Source of the DNA: Hansschlegelia beijingensis
GTDB lineage: Bacteria > Pseudomonadota > Alphaproteobacteria > Rhizobiales > Methylopilaceae
Reading direction: 5' to 3'
Length of the DNA: 64,000 nt
Assembly: GCF_014196425.1 (NCBI RefSeq)
Contig: NZ_JACIDR010000003.1
Span: 62,001-126,000, forward strand
The notes below the pieces were generated by a model. That model worked only from the letters and a program-made list of their open reading frames with translations. It was not told the origin of the DNA and searched no databases. Positions 1-8,537 of this stretch are shown one piece after another. The position numbers were made by a program, and so were the translations under genes. How positions within the stretch are numbered: position 1 is the stretch's first letter; every line of letters begins with the position of its first letter.

Positions 1-807
1 AAGATCGCGGCGCCGCGCGCCCCTGCCGCCGACCTGACCCAGTACGCCTTCGGGAGCGCCGCCCCGGCGACCGCGCCGAAGGGCCCGGACGCCTGGAAGG
101 CCGCCGATCCGGTGACCACCGGTTCGATCTCCCGCGGCAAGGAGGATCTTCCGCCCGCGCTCGGCAAGTCGCTGCTGGGCAGCAAGGCGCTGGCGGGCGA
201 CCCCGCGGCGCAGTTCGAACTGGCCGCCCGCCTGCTCGAGGGCCGCGGCGCGGCGCCGGATCCGACGGCCGCCGCCCGGTGGCTCGAGAAGGCCGCCGGT
301 CAGGGCCTCGCCCCTGCGCAGCACCGGCTGGGAAGCCTCTACGAGAAGGGCACGGGCGTCACGCGCGACATCCAGACGGCGCGCCGCTGGTACGAGCAGG
401 CCGCCGCCTCCGGCAATGTCCGGGCGATGCACAATCTCGGCGTGATCCATGCCGAGGGCGGGCTGGGCAAGCCCGACTACAACGCCGCCGTGGTGTGGTT
501 CCGCATGGCCGCGGAGCGCGGCCTCGTGGACAGCGAGTACAATCTCGCGGTGCTGCGGGCGCGCGGCCTCGGCGGCAAGCGCGACCTCGCGGAGGCCTAC
601 AAATGGTTCGCGCTGGCCGCCGCCCAGGGCGACGAGGACGCCGCCCGCAAGCGCGACGAGGTGGGCAAGGCGCTCGGCGCCGCGCTCCCTGCCGCGAAGG
701 CGGCGGTCGACGCGTTCCGGGCGCGGCCCGTCGACGCGGCCGCCAACACGATCGCCGAGCCCCCGGGGGGCTGGGACCAGCCGGCGGCCAAGACCGCCAG
801 GCGCTGA
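1..807 (+). CDS. Sel1-repeat protein, C-terminal part (5' end outside window)
   Basis: The reading frame is open from base 1, so only the last 268 residues are present; the GTG at 112 is internal and not the likely start. Four Sel1-type helical repeats of about 36 residues run from roughly base 200 to 660, recognisable by motifs such as AQFELAARLLEGRG, GSLYEKGTGVTRD and YKWFALAAAQGD. Sel1 repeats are protein-protein interaction solenoids. The wording of the repeats and the tail resembles the C-terminal half of PodJ-like polar localisation proteins of alphaproteobacteria, but the coiled-coil half that would decide this lies outside the window. No partner gene is visible. The Sel1 call is firm; PodJ-like is an inference. 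Confidence 0.8.
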   Translation, partial: KIAAPRAPAADLTQYAFGSAAPATAPKGPDAWKAADPVTTGSISRGKEDLPPALGKSLLGSKALAGDPAAQFELAARLLEGRGAAPDPTAAARWLEKAAGQGLAPAQHRLGSLYEKGTGVTRDIQTARRWYEQAAASGNVRAMHNLGVIHAEGGLGKPDYNAAVVWFRMAAERGLVDSEYNLAVLRARGLGGKRDLAEAYKWFALAAAQGDEDAARKRDEVGKALGAALPAAKAAVDAFRARPVDAAANTIAEPPGGWDQPAAKTARR

Positions 808-917
808 CGCCGGGCGCGCGACTGTCTCCGAAAGGCGACGCTCGCGCGGCCGCTGCGGGCCAGGCGCCTGTTCGCCCTCGCGCCGGCTGCTATTCTCGGG
901 GCGATTGAGGGCTCCGA

Positions 918-1400
918 ATGACGCTCATCGCATCAGAGCCGGTCGGGGAGGATCGCGAGATCCCCGAGATTCCGCTGGCGCTCGGCCTGGCGGGGCTCGT
1001 GCCGTTCATCGCGCTGTCGCTGGTCATCGCGCTCCGTCCTGCGTCGGCCGAAGGCGTCGACGTGCCGGCCGCGCTCACGGCCTATGGCGCGGTGATCCTC
1101 TCTTTCCTCGGCGGCGTCCATTGGGGCCTCGCCCTGAGGCATCCGTCCCGCGAGACGCGGAACCTGCTCTACGCCCTGGCGATCGCGCCGCCGCTCTGGA
1201 GCTGGCTCGGCCTGATGGCCGGCGGGGCCACGGGCCTCGGGCTCATGGCCTTGGGTCTGGCGGCCCATGGCGCTGTGGACGCGGCGCGCTCCACCCGCTT
1301 CGCGGCGCCCCGCTGGTATCCCCGGCTGCGCATCCTGCTGGCGACGCTCGCCACGATCTCGACCACGGCCGCAGCGGTGGTGGTGGCCCATGCCGGATGA
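918..1400 (+). CDS. DUF3429 family membrane protein
   Basis: A 160-residue protein with about five hydrophobic membrane segments. The signature is a GAVILSFLGGVHWGLAL-like stretch around residues 55-72, typical of DUF3429 proteins, which are inner-membrane proteins of unknown biochemical role found widely in alphaproteobacteria and in mitochondria-related sequences. The ATG at 918 follows a short untranslated gap after the Sel1 gene and there is no better start upstream. The family assignment rests on recognition of this motif and the topology. No function can be stated. Confidence 0.8.
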   Translation: MTLIASEPVGEDREIPEIPLALGLAGLVPFIALSLVIALRPASAEGVDVPAALTAYGAVILSFLGGVHWGLALRHPSRETRNLLYALAIAPPLWSWLGLMAGGATGLGLMALGLAAHGAVDAARSTRFAAPRWYPRLRILLATLATISTTAAAVVVAHAG

Positions 1401-1482
1401 GCCCAGATTGGAAAACGTCGCCGGGAGTGCTAGCTGTGCCCTCCGAGCGGGCTCGGTAACGTCTTCGGGGGCGGCAGGTTTC

Positions 1483-2184
1483 GTGAAAATGAGCGTGGTG
1501 CTGCAGGCGGTCGGTGGCGCGGCCGTGGCGATGGTGTTGTGCATGGCGGCGGGTTCCGCCCAGGCCGCGGACCTGGCGTCGGAGGCGCCTGCGGTCGCGG
1601 CGCAGGCTCCGGCCGCGGAGAGCGCGCTGCAATTCCACTCGCCTTTCGGCCCCTGCGAGATGAACTGCTCGGCCACGATCTATGTCGGCCGCTACATCAG
1701 CACGCCGATGTCGGACATCTTCGCCAAGTTCAAGACCGCGCCCTGGAACTGGAAGACCAAGGACTCGACGCTGGTCAGCGGCTCGTTCTCGCGCGAGGTG
1801 CTGACCTATCGGGACCTCTGGGCGTTCGAGACCGAGATCGGCGTCGGCAAGCGCTTCGGCGCGCTGGAGGCGGCGGAAGCCTGGGGCGCGCTGTACTGGC
1901 GCTGGAAGGCGTTCCCCTGGAACGACTACGTCCGCACCACGGTGGCGGTCTCGACCGGCCTCAACTGGGCCTCGAAGATCGACGGCATCGAGCGCGACAA
2001 GGCGAGCCATACCTCGCACGTGCTGCACTATCTCTCGCCCGAGATCACCTTCGGCCTGCCGGACAATCCGAACTGGGACCTGGTGTTCCGCTTCCACCAC
2101 CGCTCGGGCGGCAAGCTCGCCGTGTTCAACCACAACAGCGGCGGCGCGCAGTACCAGACGGTGGGCCTGCGCTACACGTGGTGA
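1483..2184 (+). CDS. Secreted outer-membrane barrel protein, PagL-like (acyloxyacyl hydrolase-related)
   Basis: A 233-residue protein starting at GTG 1483 (ATG 1489 is the alternative; the GTG keeps a lysine in the n-region). A signal peptide ending near GSAQA is followed by alternating aromatic strands and a C-terminal GLRYTW, as expected for an outer-membrane beta-barrel. Near the end there is an H-x-S arrangement (FHHRSGG) like the catalytic His-Ser of lipid A 3-O-deacylase PagL. The glutamate expected about 12 residues after the serine is not seen, so activity is uncertain. The gene runs convergently into pdeM. It could equally be a structural porin-like protein of unknown role. Confidence 0.55.
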   Translation: MKMSVVLQAVGGAAVAMVLCMAAGSAQAADLASEAPAVAAQAPAAESALQFHSPFGPCEMNCSATIYVGRYISTPMSDIFAKFKTAPWNWKTKDSTLVSGSFSREVLTYRDLWAFETEIGVGKRFGALEAAEAWGALYWRWKAFPWNDYVRTTVAVSTGLNWASKIDGIERDKASHTSHVLHYLSPEITFGLPDNPNWDLVFRFHHRSGGKLAVFNHNSGGAQYQTVGLRYTW

Positions 2185-2205
2185 GCCGCGCCGGGCGCGG
2201 CCGCC

Positions 2206-2922
2206 TCAGTCGGGCCTGAGCCCGATCGACGGGATGGCGTAGACCGCCGTCTCCCCCAGCACCCACGCCGTCATCTCGCCCGCGCCGAACAGGTCGCCGA
2301 AGGCGGCGTCGCGCACGTTCAGGCCGCCCGCATAGGCCCCGAAGGCCGGCAGCACGACCCGCGCGCCGTCCGTCGCGAAGCAGCGCCGGCGGCCGAGGCT
2401 GCGGCCGCGCGCCGCCACCCTGGCGACCGGATGCAGGTGACCGGCGAGCTCGCCCGCGGCCGCGCCGGCGCGCGGCTCGTGGCGCAGCGTCAGGCCGCCG
2501 AGCCGCATCTCCGCCATCGCCTCGCCGCCGCAGCCCGCCGGCGCCTCCGGATCGTGATTGCCGGCGATCCAGATCCAGTCCCGCCGGGTCTGCAGCGCGG
2601 CGAGCGCCTCGCGGTCCCGGCCCGACAGCCGCGACGCGCCCCAGCGATCATGAAAGCTGTCGCCGAGCGCGATCACGGCGCGCGGCCGGTAGGTCTCGAT
2701 CAGCAGCGCCAGACGGCCGAGCGTGGTCGCGGTGTCGTAGGGCGGCAGGAACTGGCCGCGGCGCGCGAAGGACGAGCCCTTCTCGAGATGCAGGTCCGCG
2801 ACGATCAGCGCGCCCGAGTCCGGCTCGTAGAGCGCGCCCGAGACGTCCGCCACGAGCGTCGCTCCCGCGATGGAGAGCGTCGGCTCGATTTCGTCGCGGC
2901 GGAGGAGGGCGGAGAGAATCAT
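2206..2922 (-). CDS. pdeM: Ligase-associated DNA damage response metallophosphoesterase PdeM
   Basis: A 238-residue calcineurin-like phosphoesterase. The metal-binding motifs appear in order: ADLHLEKG near residue 42, GDSFHD, GNHD and GHLHP. It lies 59 bases downstream of the DEXH helicase on the same strand. In many proteobacteria this phosphoesterase travels with an ATP-dependent DNA ligase, an MBL-fold exonuclease and a large helicase, all of which are present within the next 8 kb, so a nuclease/phosphatase role in DNA end processing is inferred from context. The start ATG at 2922 places the first motif where the family has it. The helicase-PdeM order on one strand suggests one transcript. 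Confidence 0.88.
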   Translation of the reverse strand: MILSALLRRDEIEPTLSIAGATLVADVSGALYEPDSGALIVADLHLEKGSSFARRGQFLPPYDTATTLGRLALLIETYRPRAVIALGDSFHDRWGASRLSGRDREALAALQTRRDWIWIAGNHDPEAPAGCGGEAMAEMRLGGLTLRHEPRAGAAAGELAGHLHPVARVAARGRSLGRRRCFATDGARVVLPAFGAYAGGLNVRDAAFGDLFGAGEMTAWVLGETAVYAIPSIGLRPD

Positions 2923-2981
2923 CGCGCGGAACGTAGCAGGAACTGTTCGGCGCGGTCCATCGTGGGATACCGCCGACGGCC

Positions 2982-5486
2982 TCACCGCGGCCCCATCGCC
3001 TCCGCGACCAGGGTCTCGGCCGCCTCGCGCAGCAGCGCGTCCTGCGCCTCGCCATAGACCTGCTCGCGGCCGACATCGAGCAGGATCGGCACGGCGAGCG
3101 GCGAGATCCGCTCGAGCGCGCGGTGCGCGATGCGCCGCCGCGCGCGCGCCAAAAACTCCGCCACGCGTTCGAGGTCGATCAGCCCGCGCGCGGCGTCGGC
3201 CCGGGCGGCGCGCAGCAGCAGGTGGTCGGGCTCGTGCCGGCGCAGCACGTCGTAGACGAGGTCGGTCGACATGGTGACCTGCCGGCTGGTCTTCTCCTTG
3301 CCGGGGAAGCGCCGCTCGATCAGTCCGGCGATGATCGCGCAGTTGCGGAAGGTGCGCTTCATCAGCGCGCTCTCGGCCATCCAGGCCTCGAGGTCGTCGC
3401 CGAGCATGTCCTGGTCGAACAGCGCGTCGAGCGACAGCGCGCCCGCGTCGATCATCGCGCTGAGATCGCCCATCCCCCAGATCGCCAGCGCATAGTCGGT
3501 CGCCACGAAGCCCAGCGGCTTCGCGCGGGCGCGCTCCAGCCGGCGCGTGAGCAGCATGCCGAGCGTCTGATGCGCCAGCCGGCCCTCGAACGGGTAGGCG
3601 ATGAGAAAATGCCGGCCGCCCCGCGGGAAGGTCTCGACCAGCAGCTGGTCGGGCTGCGGGATCAGCGAGCGCTCCTGCTGGAAGCCGAGCCATTCGCGCA
3701 CCTGCGTCGGCAGCGCGCCCCACCGCGCCGGGTCCGCGAGCGCCGACCGCACATGGGCCGCGATGCCGGTGGTGAGCGGCATCTTGCCGCCGGCGTAGAC
3801 CGCGACCTTGGGCGTCTCCGAGACGGCGCGGGTGACGAACACCTCGTTCTCGACCAGCGCCACGTAGCGCAGCACCTCGCCGCCGAACATGAAGGTGTCG
3901 CCCGGCGTCAGCGTCTCGACGAAATACTCCTCGACCTGCCCGATGACGCGCCCGCCCGCCATGCGGCCGACGGGGCCCTTCGACCGGGCGAAGCGCACCT
4001 TGAGCATGGTGGCCTCGACGATGGTGCCGACATTGAGCCGCCAGCTCTGCGCCACCATCGGGTTGGAGACGCGCCACAGCCCGTCCCTGGTGCGCCGGAT
4101 CTTGGCGAACCGCTCGTAGCCCCGCAGCGCGTAGCCGCCGGTCGCCACGAATTGCACCACCTCGGCGAAGGTCTTGCGGTCGAGATCGGCGTAAGGGGCG
4201 GCGGACGTCACCTCGCTGTAGAGCGCGTCCTCGTCGAACGGCCCTCCGCAGGCGACCCCGAGCACGTGCTGCGCCAGCACGTCGAGCGAGCCGGGCTTGG
4301 CGGCCTCGGCGTCCTGCTCGCCGGCGAGCGCGGCCTCGCGCGCCGCCTCGCACTCGATCACCTCGAAGCGGTTCGCCGGCACCAGCAGCGCCTTCGAGGG
4401 TTCGTCGAGCCGGTGGTTGGCGCGGCCGGTCCGCTGCAGCAGACGGGAGGAGCCTTTCGGCGAGCCGACCTGCACCACGAGGTCGACGTCGCCCCAGTCG
4501 ATGCCGAGGTCGAGCGTCGAGGTGCAGACGACCGCGCGCAGCCGGCCTTCGCCCATCGCGGCCTCGACCCGTCGGCGCTGGCCGACGTCGAGCGAGCCGT
4601 GATGCAGCGCGATCGGCAGATTGTCGTCGTTGATCCGCCAGAGCTCCTGGAAGGCGAGTTCGGCGAAGGCGCGGGTGTTGCAGAAGACGAGCGTGGTGCG
4701 GTGCTTCCGGATCGCCTCGTACACCGCCGGCATGGCGTGCGCCGCGGAGTGCCCGGCCCAGGGCAGCCGCTCGTCGGTCTCGTGGACCTCGATGATCGGC
4801 GCGGCGCCTCCTCTGACCTCGACCAGATCGGCGAGATCCTGCCCGCGGCGCGGGTCGACGAGCCAGCGGCGGAGCTCATCCGGATCGCGCACCGTGGCGG
4901 ACAGTCCGACCATCGTGGCCGAAGGCGCCAGCGCCCGCACGCGGGCGAGCGCCAGCGCGAGCTGGTCGCCGCGCTTGGTGGGCGCGAGCGCATGCAGTTC
5001 GTCGACCACGATCCGCCGCACCGTCTCGAACAGTTTTGCGGCGCCCGGATCGCCGATCAGCAGCGCGACCTGCTCGGGCGTCGTCAGCAGAATGTCGGGC
5101 GGCTGGCGCTTCTGGCGCTGGCGGCGGGAGGCCGGCGTGTCGCCGGTGCGGCCCTCGATCCGGACGCCGAGCCCCATCTCGGTCACCGGCCGCTCGAGAT
5201 TGCGCGCGACGTCGACCGCCAGCGCCTTGAGGGGCGAGACGTAGAGCGTGTGGACGCCCTCGCTCTCGCCGCGCGGCGCGGCCGCGAGCTCGACCAGCGT
5301 CGCCAGGAAGCCCGCGAGCGTCTTGCCCGCGCCGGTCGGCGCGATCAGCAGGGAATCCCGCCCGGCGCGGGCGTGCGCCAGCAGCTCGAGCTGGTGCGGG
5401 CGCGGGGTCCACCCGCGGCCCGCGAACCAGCGCATGAAGCGCTCGGGCAGCACGGCGGCGTTCTCTGGGCGGGGGAGGGCGGTCAC
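2982..5486 (-). CDS. Ligase-associated DNA damage response DEXH-box helicase (Lhr-type)
   Basis: An 834-residue superfamily 2 helicase. Walker A is IAPTGAGKT at residues 48-56, the DEXH box is VVDELHALAP, and the C-terminal motif VI region reads LLQRTGRANHR; the Lhr-type C-terminal extension follows. Length and motifs fit the ligase-associated helicase family rather than full-length Lhr of about 1500 residues. Members translocate 3'-5' on single-stranded DNA and unwind DNA or RNA-DNA duplexes. It is transcribed away from the exonuclease and ligase genes and is followed by pdeM. The ATG at 5486 gives a normal N-terminus just before the Q-motif region (RPHQLELL). Confidence 0.9.
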   Translation of the reverse strand: MTALPRPENAAVLPERFMRWFAGRGWTPRPHQLELLAHARAGRDSLLIAPTGAGKTLAGFLATLVELAAAPRGESEGVHTLYVSPLKALAVDVARNLERPVTEMGLGVRIEGRTGDTPASRRQRQKRQPPDILLTTPEQVALLIGDPGAAKLFETVRRIVVDELHALAPTKRGDQLALALARVRALAPSATMVGLSATVRDPDELRRWLVDPRRGQDLADLVEVRGGAAPIIEVHETDERLPWAGHSAAHAMPAVYEAIRKHRTTLVFCNTRAFAELAFQELWRINDDNLPIALHHGSLDVGQRRRVEAAMGEGRLRAVVCTSTLDLGIDWGDVDLVVQVGSPKGSSRLLQRTGRANHRLDEPSKALLVPANRFEVIECEAAREAALAGEQDAEAAKPGSLDVLAQHVLGVACGGPFDEDALYSEVTSAAPYADLDRKTFAEVVQFVATGGYALRGYERFAKIRRTRDGLWRVSNPMVAQSWRLNVGTIVEATMLKVRFARSKGPVGRMAGGRVIGQVEEYFVETLTPGDTFMFGGEVLRYVALVENEVFVTRAVSETPKVAVYAGGKMPLTTGIAAHVRSALADPARWGALPTQVREWLGFQQERSLIPQPDQLLVETFPRGGRHFLIAYPFEGRLAHQTLGMLLTRRLERARAKPLGFVATDYALAIWGMGDLSAMIDAGALSLDALFDQDMLGDDLEAWMAESALMKRTFRNCAIIAGLIERRFPGKEKTSRQVTMSTDLVYDVLRRHEPDHLLLRAARADAARGLIDLERVAEFLARARRRIAHRALERISPLAVPILLDVGREQVYGEAQDALLREAAETLVAEAMGPR

Positions 5487-5536
5487 AGCGAGAAAGATAA
5501 GCGCGCAGGAGAGGGAAGGGAGGGGCGAGGTCTTGA

Positions 5537-5680
5537 TCCCTCCTCAAGCGCAGCTTGGGGAGGGTGGCCCGGCGCGCAGCGACGGGTGGGGTGGGGCTCT
5601 TGGTCGGCCGAGAAGCTCTGTCCTGGAGCCACCCCACCCGGCCGGCTCCGCCGTCCACCCTCCCCTCTGCGAGGGAGGGA
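5537..5680. repeat. Inverted-repeat intergenic element, copy 1
   Basis: About 144 bp in the gap upstream of the helicase. It consists of G-rich tracts (CTTGGGGAGGGTGG near 5554, GGGTGGGGTGG near 5584) answered by C-rich tracts (CCACCCCACCC at 5629-5639, CCACCCTCCCC near 5655), so the two halves can fold back on each other. Each end also carries a short local hairpin (CCCTCC...GGGGAGGG and CTCCCC...GAGGGAGG). The same architecture and length recur inside ureG at 48449-48593. No protein is encoded. The rest of the 5487-5912 gap shows no gene. Confidence 0.65.
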
Positions 5681-5957
5681 CAGGCGCGCCCCGCTGCCGG
5701 AGTGAGTGGCGGCGGTGCCCCTCCGGGAAATCCTCCCGCGCAACCGCTTATCCGGCCGCTGCCACGGCCACGTTCCCCCAAAGGGCAGGAAAAGGGTGCT
5801 CAGGCACCAAAAAGCATAACTGTTCGTCCCGGCGGGCAGCGGCGGAGTTGAGCGAGAGGCGATCGAGTGAAGGCAGATCGAAAAAGCCAATGGGTGATGG
5901 ATTCAGCAATGGATGGGTCTAAGCTCCATTTGGTGGAGCTTCCTTACGCGGGCAGAC

Positions 5958-6290
5958 ATGACGCCTAAGATCTTTTTCAGGCTGGTTCATTCCACAGTGC
6001 CTGAGCTCATGAAAGTCGTGGAATGGATGACGCTTTCAGCTGCATTCCTAGTCGCGGGGGTGAAGACCGGGAGCGGTCTAGCAGTATGGTTTGGGGTTTC
6101 ATTGGTAGTGTCGATAGTTTTGTATATTATAACAAGCAGTGTATTATTCAATATGACCAATTTTACATGGAGTTACATTAGAGATAAGCCGCTGCAAGCC
6201 GCGCTCCGTACGACGTTAGCCGTCGGTCTGACTTTAGTTCTACAGTACCTCATTTTTCGGCTGATCTTGGCGCTTGTCGCTGCCATTTGA
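5958..6290 (+). CDS. Small AT-rich membrane protein, unrecognised
   Basis: A 110-residue protein (125 if the upstream ATG at 5913 is used) with three or four hydrophobic stretches: around residues 20-35, 40-65 and 84-110. No family was recognised. The region from about 5780 to 6330 is visibly richer in A and T than everything around it, with stretches such as TTTTGTATATTATAAC, and codon choice departs from the GC-rich third positions of the neighbours. This suggests recent horizontal acquisition. It sits in the divergent gap between the DNA repair helicase and exonuclease genes, with no evident operon partner. The start codon is uncertain because neither candidate has a strong ribosome binding site. 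Confidence 0.55.
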   Translation: MTPKIFFRLVHSTVPELMKVVEWMTLSAAFLVAGVKTGSGLAVWFGVSLVVSIVLYIITSSVLFNMTNFTWSYIRDKPLQAALRTTLAVGLTLVLQYLIFRLILALVAAI

Positions 6291-6363
6291 TTTTGCGTTG
6301 CAGGAATATTTGCTCGCCGTCACGGGTATGGTGTTCCGGATAGCGGAGCCTATGTCGTAGACG

Positions 6364-7407
6364 ATGCGCCCCGAAGACCTGCTCTGTCCGAGCCCCAAGG
6401 GGCTCTATTGTCCGCCCGCCGATCTGCACATCGATCCGCTCCGCCCGGTGGAGCGGGCGCTGGTCACCCATGGCCATGCGGATCACGCCCGGCCCGGCAA
6501 CGCCGCCGTGATGGCGACCCCGGAGACGCTCGCCATCATGGCGGCGCGCTATGGCGAGGCGTTCTGCTCGACGCGCCGGCCCGCCGCCTATGGCGAGGTC
6601 CACGACGTCGGCGGCGGCGTGAAGGCGAGCTTCCACCCGGCCGGCCACGTGCTCGGCGCGGCCCAGATCCTGCTCGAGTGGAAGGGTTTTCGGGCGGTCG
6701 TCTCGGGCGACTACAAGCGCGCCCATGATCCCACCGCGGCCCCGTTCGAGGTCGTGCCGTGCGATCTCTTCATCACCGAGGCGACCTTCGGCCTGCCGGT
6801 GTTCCGGCACCCGGACGCGGCCGGCGAGATCGCCAAGCTGCTGGACAGCGTCGAGCTGTTTCCGGATCGCGCGCACCTCGTCGGCGCCTACTCGCTCGGC
6901 AAGGCGCAGCGGCTGATGAAGCTGCTGCGGCAGGCGGGCTGGGACCGGCCGATCCACCTGCACGGCGCGATGGAGCGCGTCACCGAGACCTACCGGGCGC
7001 TCGGCGTCGACCTCGGCGAGACGATCCGGGTGATGGCCGCCGACCGCAAGGCGCTCGCGGGCGCGATCGTGCTGTGCCCGCCCTCCGCGCTGCGCGAGCT
7101 CTGGGCCCGCAAGTTCCCCGATCCGGTGACGGTCGCGGCGTCAGGCTGGATGCGGGTGCGCGCCCGCGCCCGCCAGAAGGGCGTGGAGCTGCCGCTGGTG
7201 GTCTCCGACCACGCGGACTGGGACGAGCTGCGCCAGACCATCCTCGACACCGGCGCCGAGGAGATCTGGGTGACGCATGGCGAGGAGGACGCGCTGGTGC
7301 ACTGGTGCGGCTCCGCCGCCCTGAAGGCCCGCCCGCTGCGCCTCGTCGGCTATGGCGACGAGGGCGAAGCCGAAGAGACGCCCGCCGAGGAGGCGTCCGG
7401 CGAATGA
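6364..7407 (+). CDS. Ligase-associated DNA damage response exonuclease (MBL fold)
   Basis: A 347-residue metallo-beta-lactamase/beta-CASP-type protein. The metal motif HGHADH is at residues 36-41 and the segment PAGHVLGAAQI, typical of CPSF/SNM1-like nucleases, follows near residue 95. The C-terminal VSDHADWDEL supplies further conserved His/Asp. Relatives act as DNA exonucleases encoded beside an ATP-dependent ligase; here the ligase begins about 1.1 kb downstream on the same strand. The two would normally be adjacent, but a repeat array and a GIY-YIG gene lie between them. The C-terminus is rich in Glu and Ala and probably disordered. Confidence 0.9.
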   Translation: MRPEDLLCPSPKGLYCPPADLHIDPLRPVERALVTHGHADHARPGNAAVMATPETLAIMAARYGEAFCSTRRPAAYGEVHDVGGGVKASFHPAGHVLGAAQILLEWKGFRAVVSGDYKRAHDPTAAPFEVVPCDLFITEATFGLPVFRHPDAAGEIAKLLDSVELFPDRAHLVGAYSLGKAQRLMKLLRQAGWDRPIHLHGAMERVTETYRALGVDLGETIRVMAADRKALAGAIVLCPPSALRELWARKFPDPVTVAASGWMRVRARARQKGVELPLVVSDHADWDELRQTILDTGAEEIWVTHGEEDALVHWCGSAALKARPLRLVGYGDEGEAEETPAEEASGE

Positions 7408-7413
7408 CCTCCA

Positions 7414-8537
7414 CCCTCGTCATGGTGCGGCCTGACCGGACCATCCATGCCAAGCGTGGAGCTCGACGCCTGGGGTGGGTCCTCCGGTCGAGCCGGAGGA
7501 CGACGAGGTTTTTCCTGGGCCGGCCGCGGCTGGTCGGAGGGGCCGCATGAACCGCTCCGCCGCCATGCCGAATGTTTCGAGCGCGCAGCCCCTCGTCATG
7601 GTCCGGCCTGACCGGACCATCCATGCCGAGCGTGGAGCTCGACGTCCTCGATGGGTCATCCGGTCGAGCCGGAGGACGACGAGGTCTGTTCTCGGCCGGC
7701 CGCGGCTGGTCGGAGGTCCCGCATGAACCGCTCCGCCGTGTTGCCGCAGGATTCTAGCCAGCCGCCCCTCGTCATGGTCCGGCTTGAGCGGACCATCCAT
7801 GTGAAGCGTGAAGCTCGACGCCTGGGGTGGGTCCTCCGGTCGAGCCGGAGGACGACGAGGTCTGTTCTGGGCCGATCGAGGCTCCTCGGAGCGTTCGCAT
7901 GAACCGCTTCGCCTTCCTGCCGACTGTTTGGAGCCCGCAGCCCCTCGTCATGGTCCGGCTTGACCGGACCATCCATGCCGAGCGTGGAGCTCGACGTCCG
8001 CGATGGGTCCTCCGGTCGAGCCGGAGGACGACGAGGTTTGTTCTGGACCGGCTGGGACTCTTCGACGACCATCGGATCGATGGCGAAGGTCTTCTACGTC
8101 TACATGCTTGCCAGCAGGCCCTTCGGCACCCTGTATATCGGGATGACGAACGACCTTGTGCGGCGGGTCTGGGAACACAGAGAGGGCGCGGTCCCGGGTT
8201 TCACGGCGACCTACGGCGTTCATCGCCTCGTCTGGTTCGAGCAGCACGCGACGGCGGAAAGCGCAATTCGCCGCGAGAAGCGCCTCAAGACCTGGCTGCG
8301 GGTCTGGAAGATCGAGCTGATCGAGAAGACAAACCCGCATTGGGAAGATCTCTGGGAGAGCGTCGCGCGCCCCTAGCCCCGGGACGACTTAGCGGACCAA
8401 CCCTCGTCATGGTGCGGCCTGACCGGACCATCCATGCCGAGCGTGAAGCTCGACGCCCGGGGTGGGTCCTCCGGTCGGGCCGGAGGACGACGAGGTCTGT
8501 TCTGGGCCGGTCGAGGCTTCCCGGAGGCGTCGCATGA
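7414..8537. repeat. 176-bp tandem repeat array with palindromic units
   Basis: The marker CCCTCGTCATGG begins at 7414, 7590, 7766 and 7942, an exact 176-bp period, and again at 8401 after the GIY-YIG gene. Each unit holds two palindromes: one of the form TGGTCCGG-CTTGA-CCGGACCA and one of the form GTCCTCCGG-TCGAG-CCGGAGGAC. The ends of units 1-3 carry CGCATGAACCGCTYCGCC, the same sequence that forms the start codon and first codons of the ligase gene at 8534. Unit 4 runs into the GIY-YIG gene instead. The array looks like repeated duplication of the ligase 5' region. Short frames cross the units but none looks like a conserved protein. Confidence 0.9.
8080..8376 (+). CDS. GIY-YIG nuclease family protein
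   Basis: A 98-residue single-domain protein of the small GIY-YIG (UPF0213/YhbQ-like) type. The N-terminal strand is VYMLASRP, followed by TLYIGMTNDLVRRVWEH, which contains the second Tyr-Ile-Gly and the catalytic-type arginine, and by an AIRREKRLKTW helix. Such stand-alone domains are frequent in alphaproteobacteria and are often linked to intergenic repeats; a DNA nicking activity is inferred from family membership only. It interrupts the 176-bp repeat array between the exonuclease and ligase genes. The ATG at 8080 immediately precedes the first strand and no upstream start is better. Confidence 0.85.
   Translation: MAKVFYVYMLASRPFGTLYIGMTNDLVRRVWEHREGAVPGFTATYGVHRLVWFEQHATAESAIRREKRLKTWLRVWKIELIEKTNPHWEDLWESVARP

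Noticed and set aside
3123-5705. An 860-residue open frame antisense to the DEXH helicase
   Set aside because: Low-complexity composition and no motif; the helicase on the other strand is unambiguous.
7414-8055. Possible CRISPR array
   Set aside because: The 176-bp units are nearly identical throughout with internal palindromes; there are no short direct repeats separated by unique spacers and no cas genes.
7475-8537. Overlapping 83-residue and longer frames in the repeat array
   Set aside because: They are translations of the tandem repeat, differ only as the units differ, and show no conserved protein; the start-codon copies come from the ligase 5' end.
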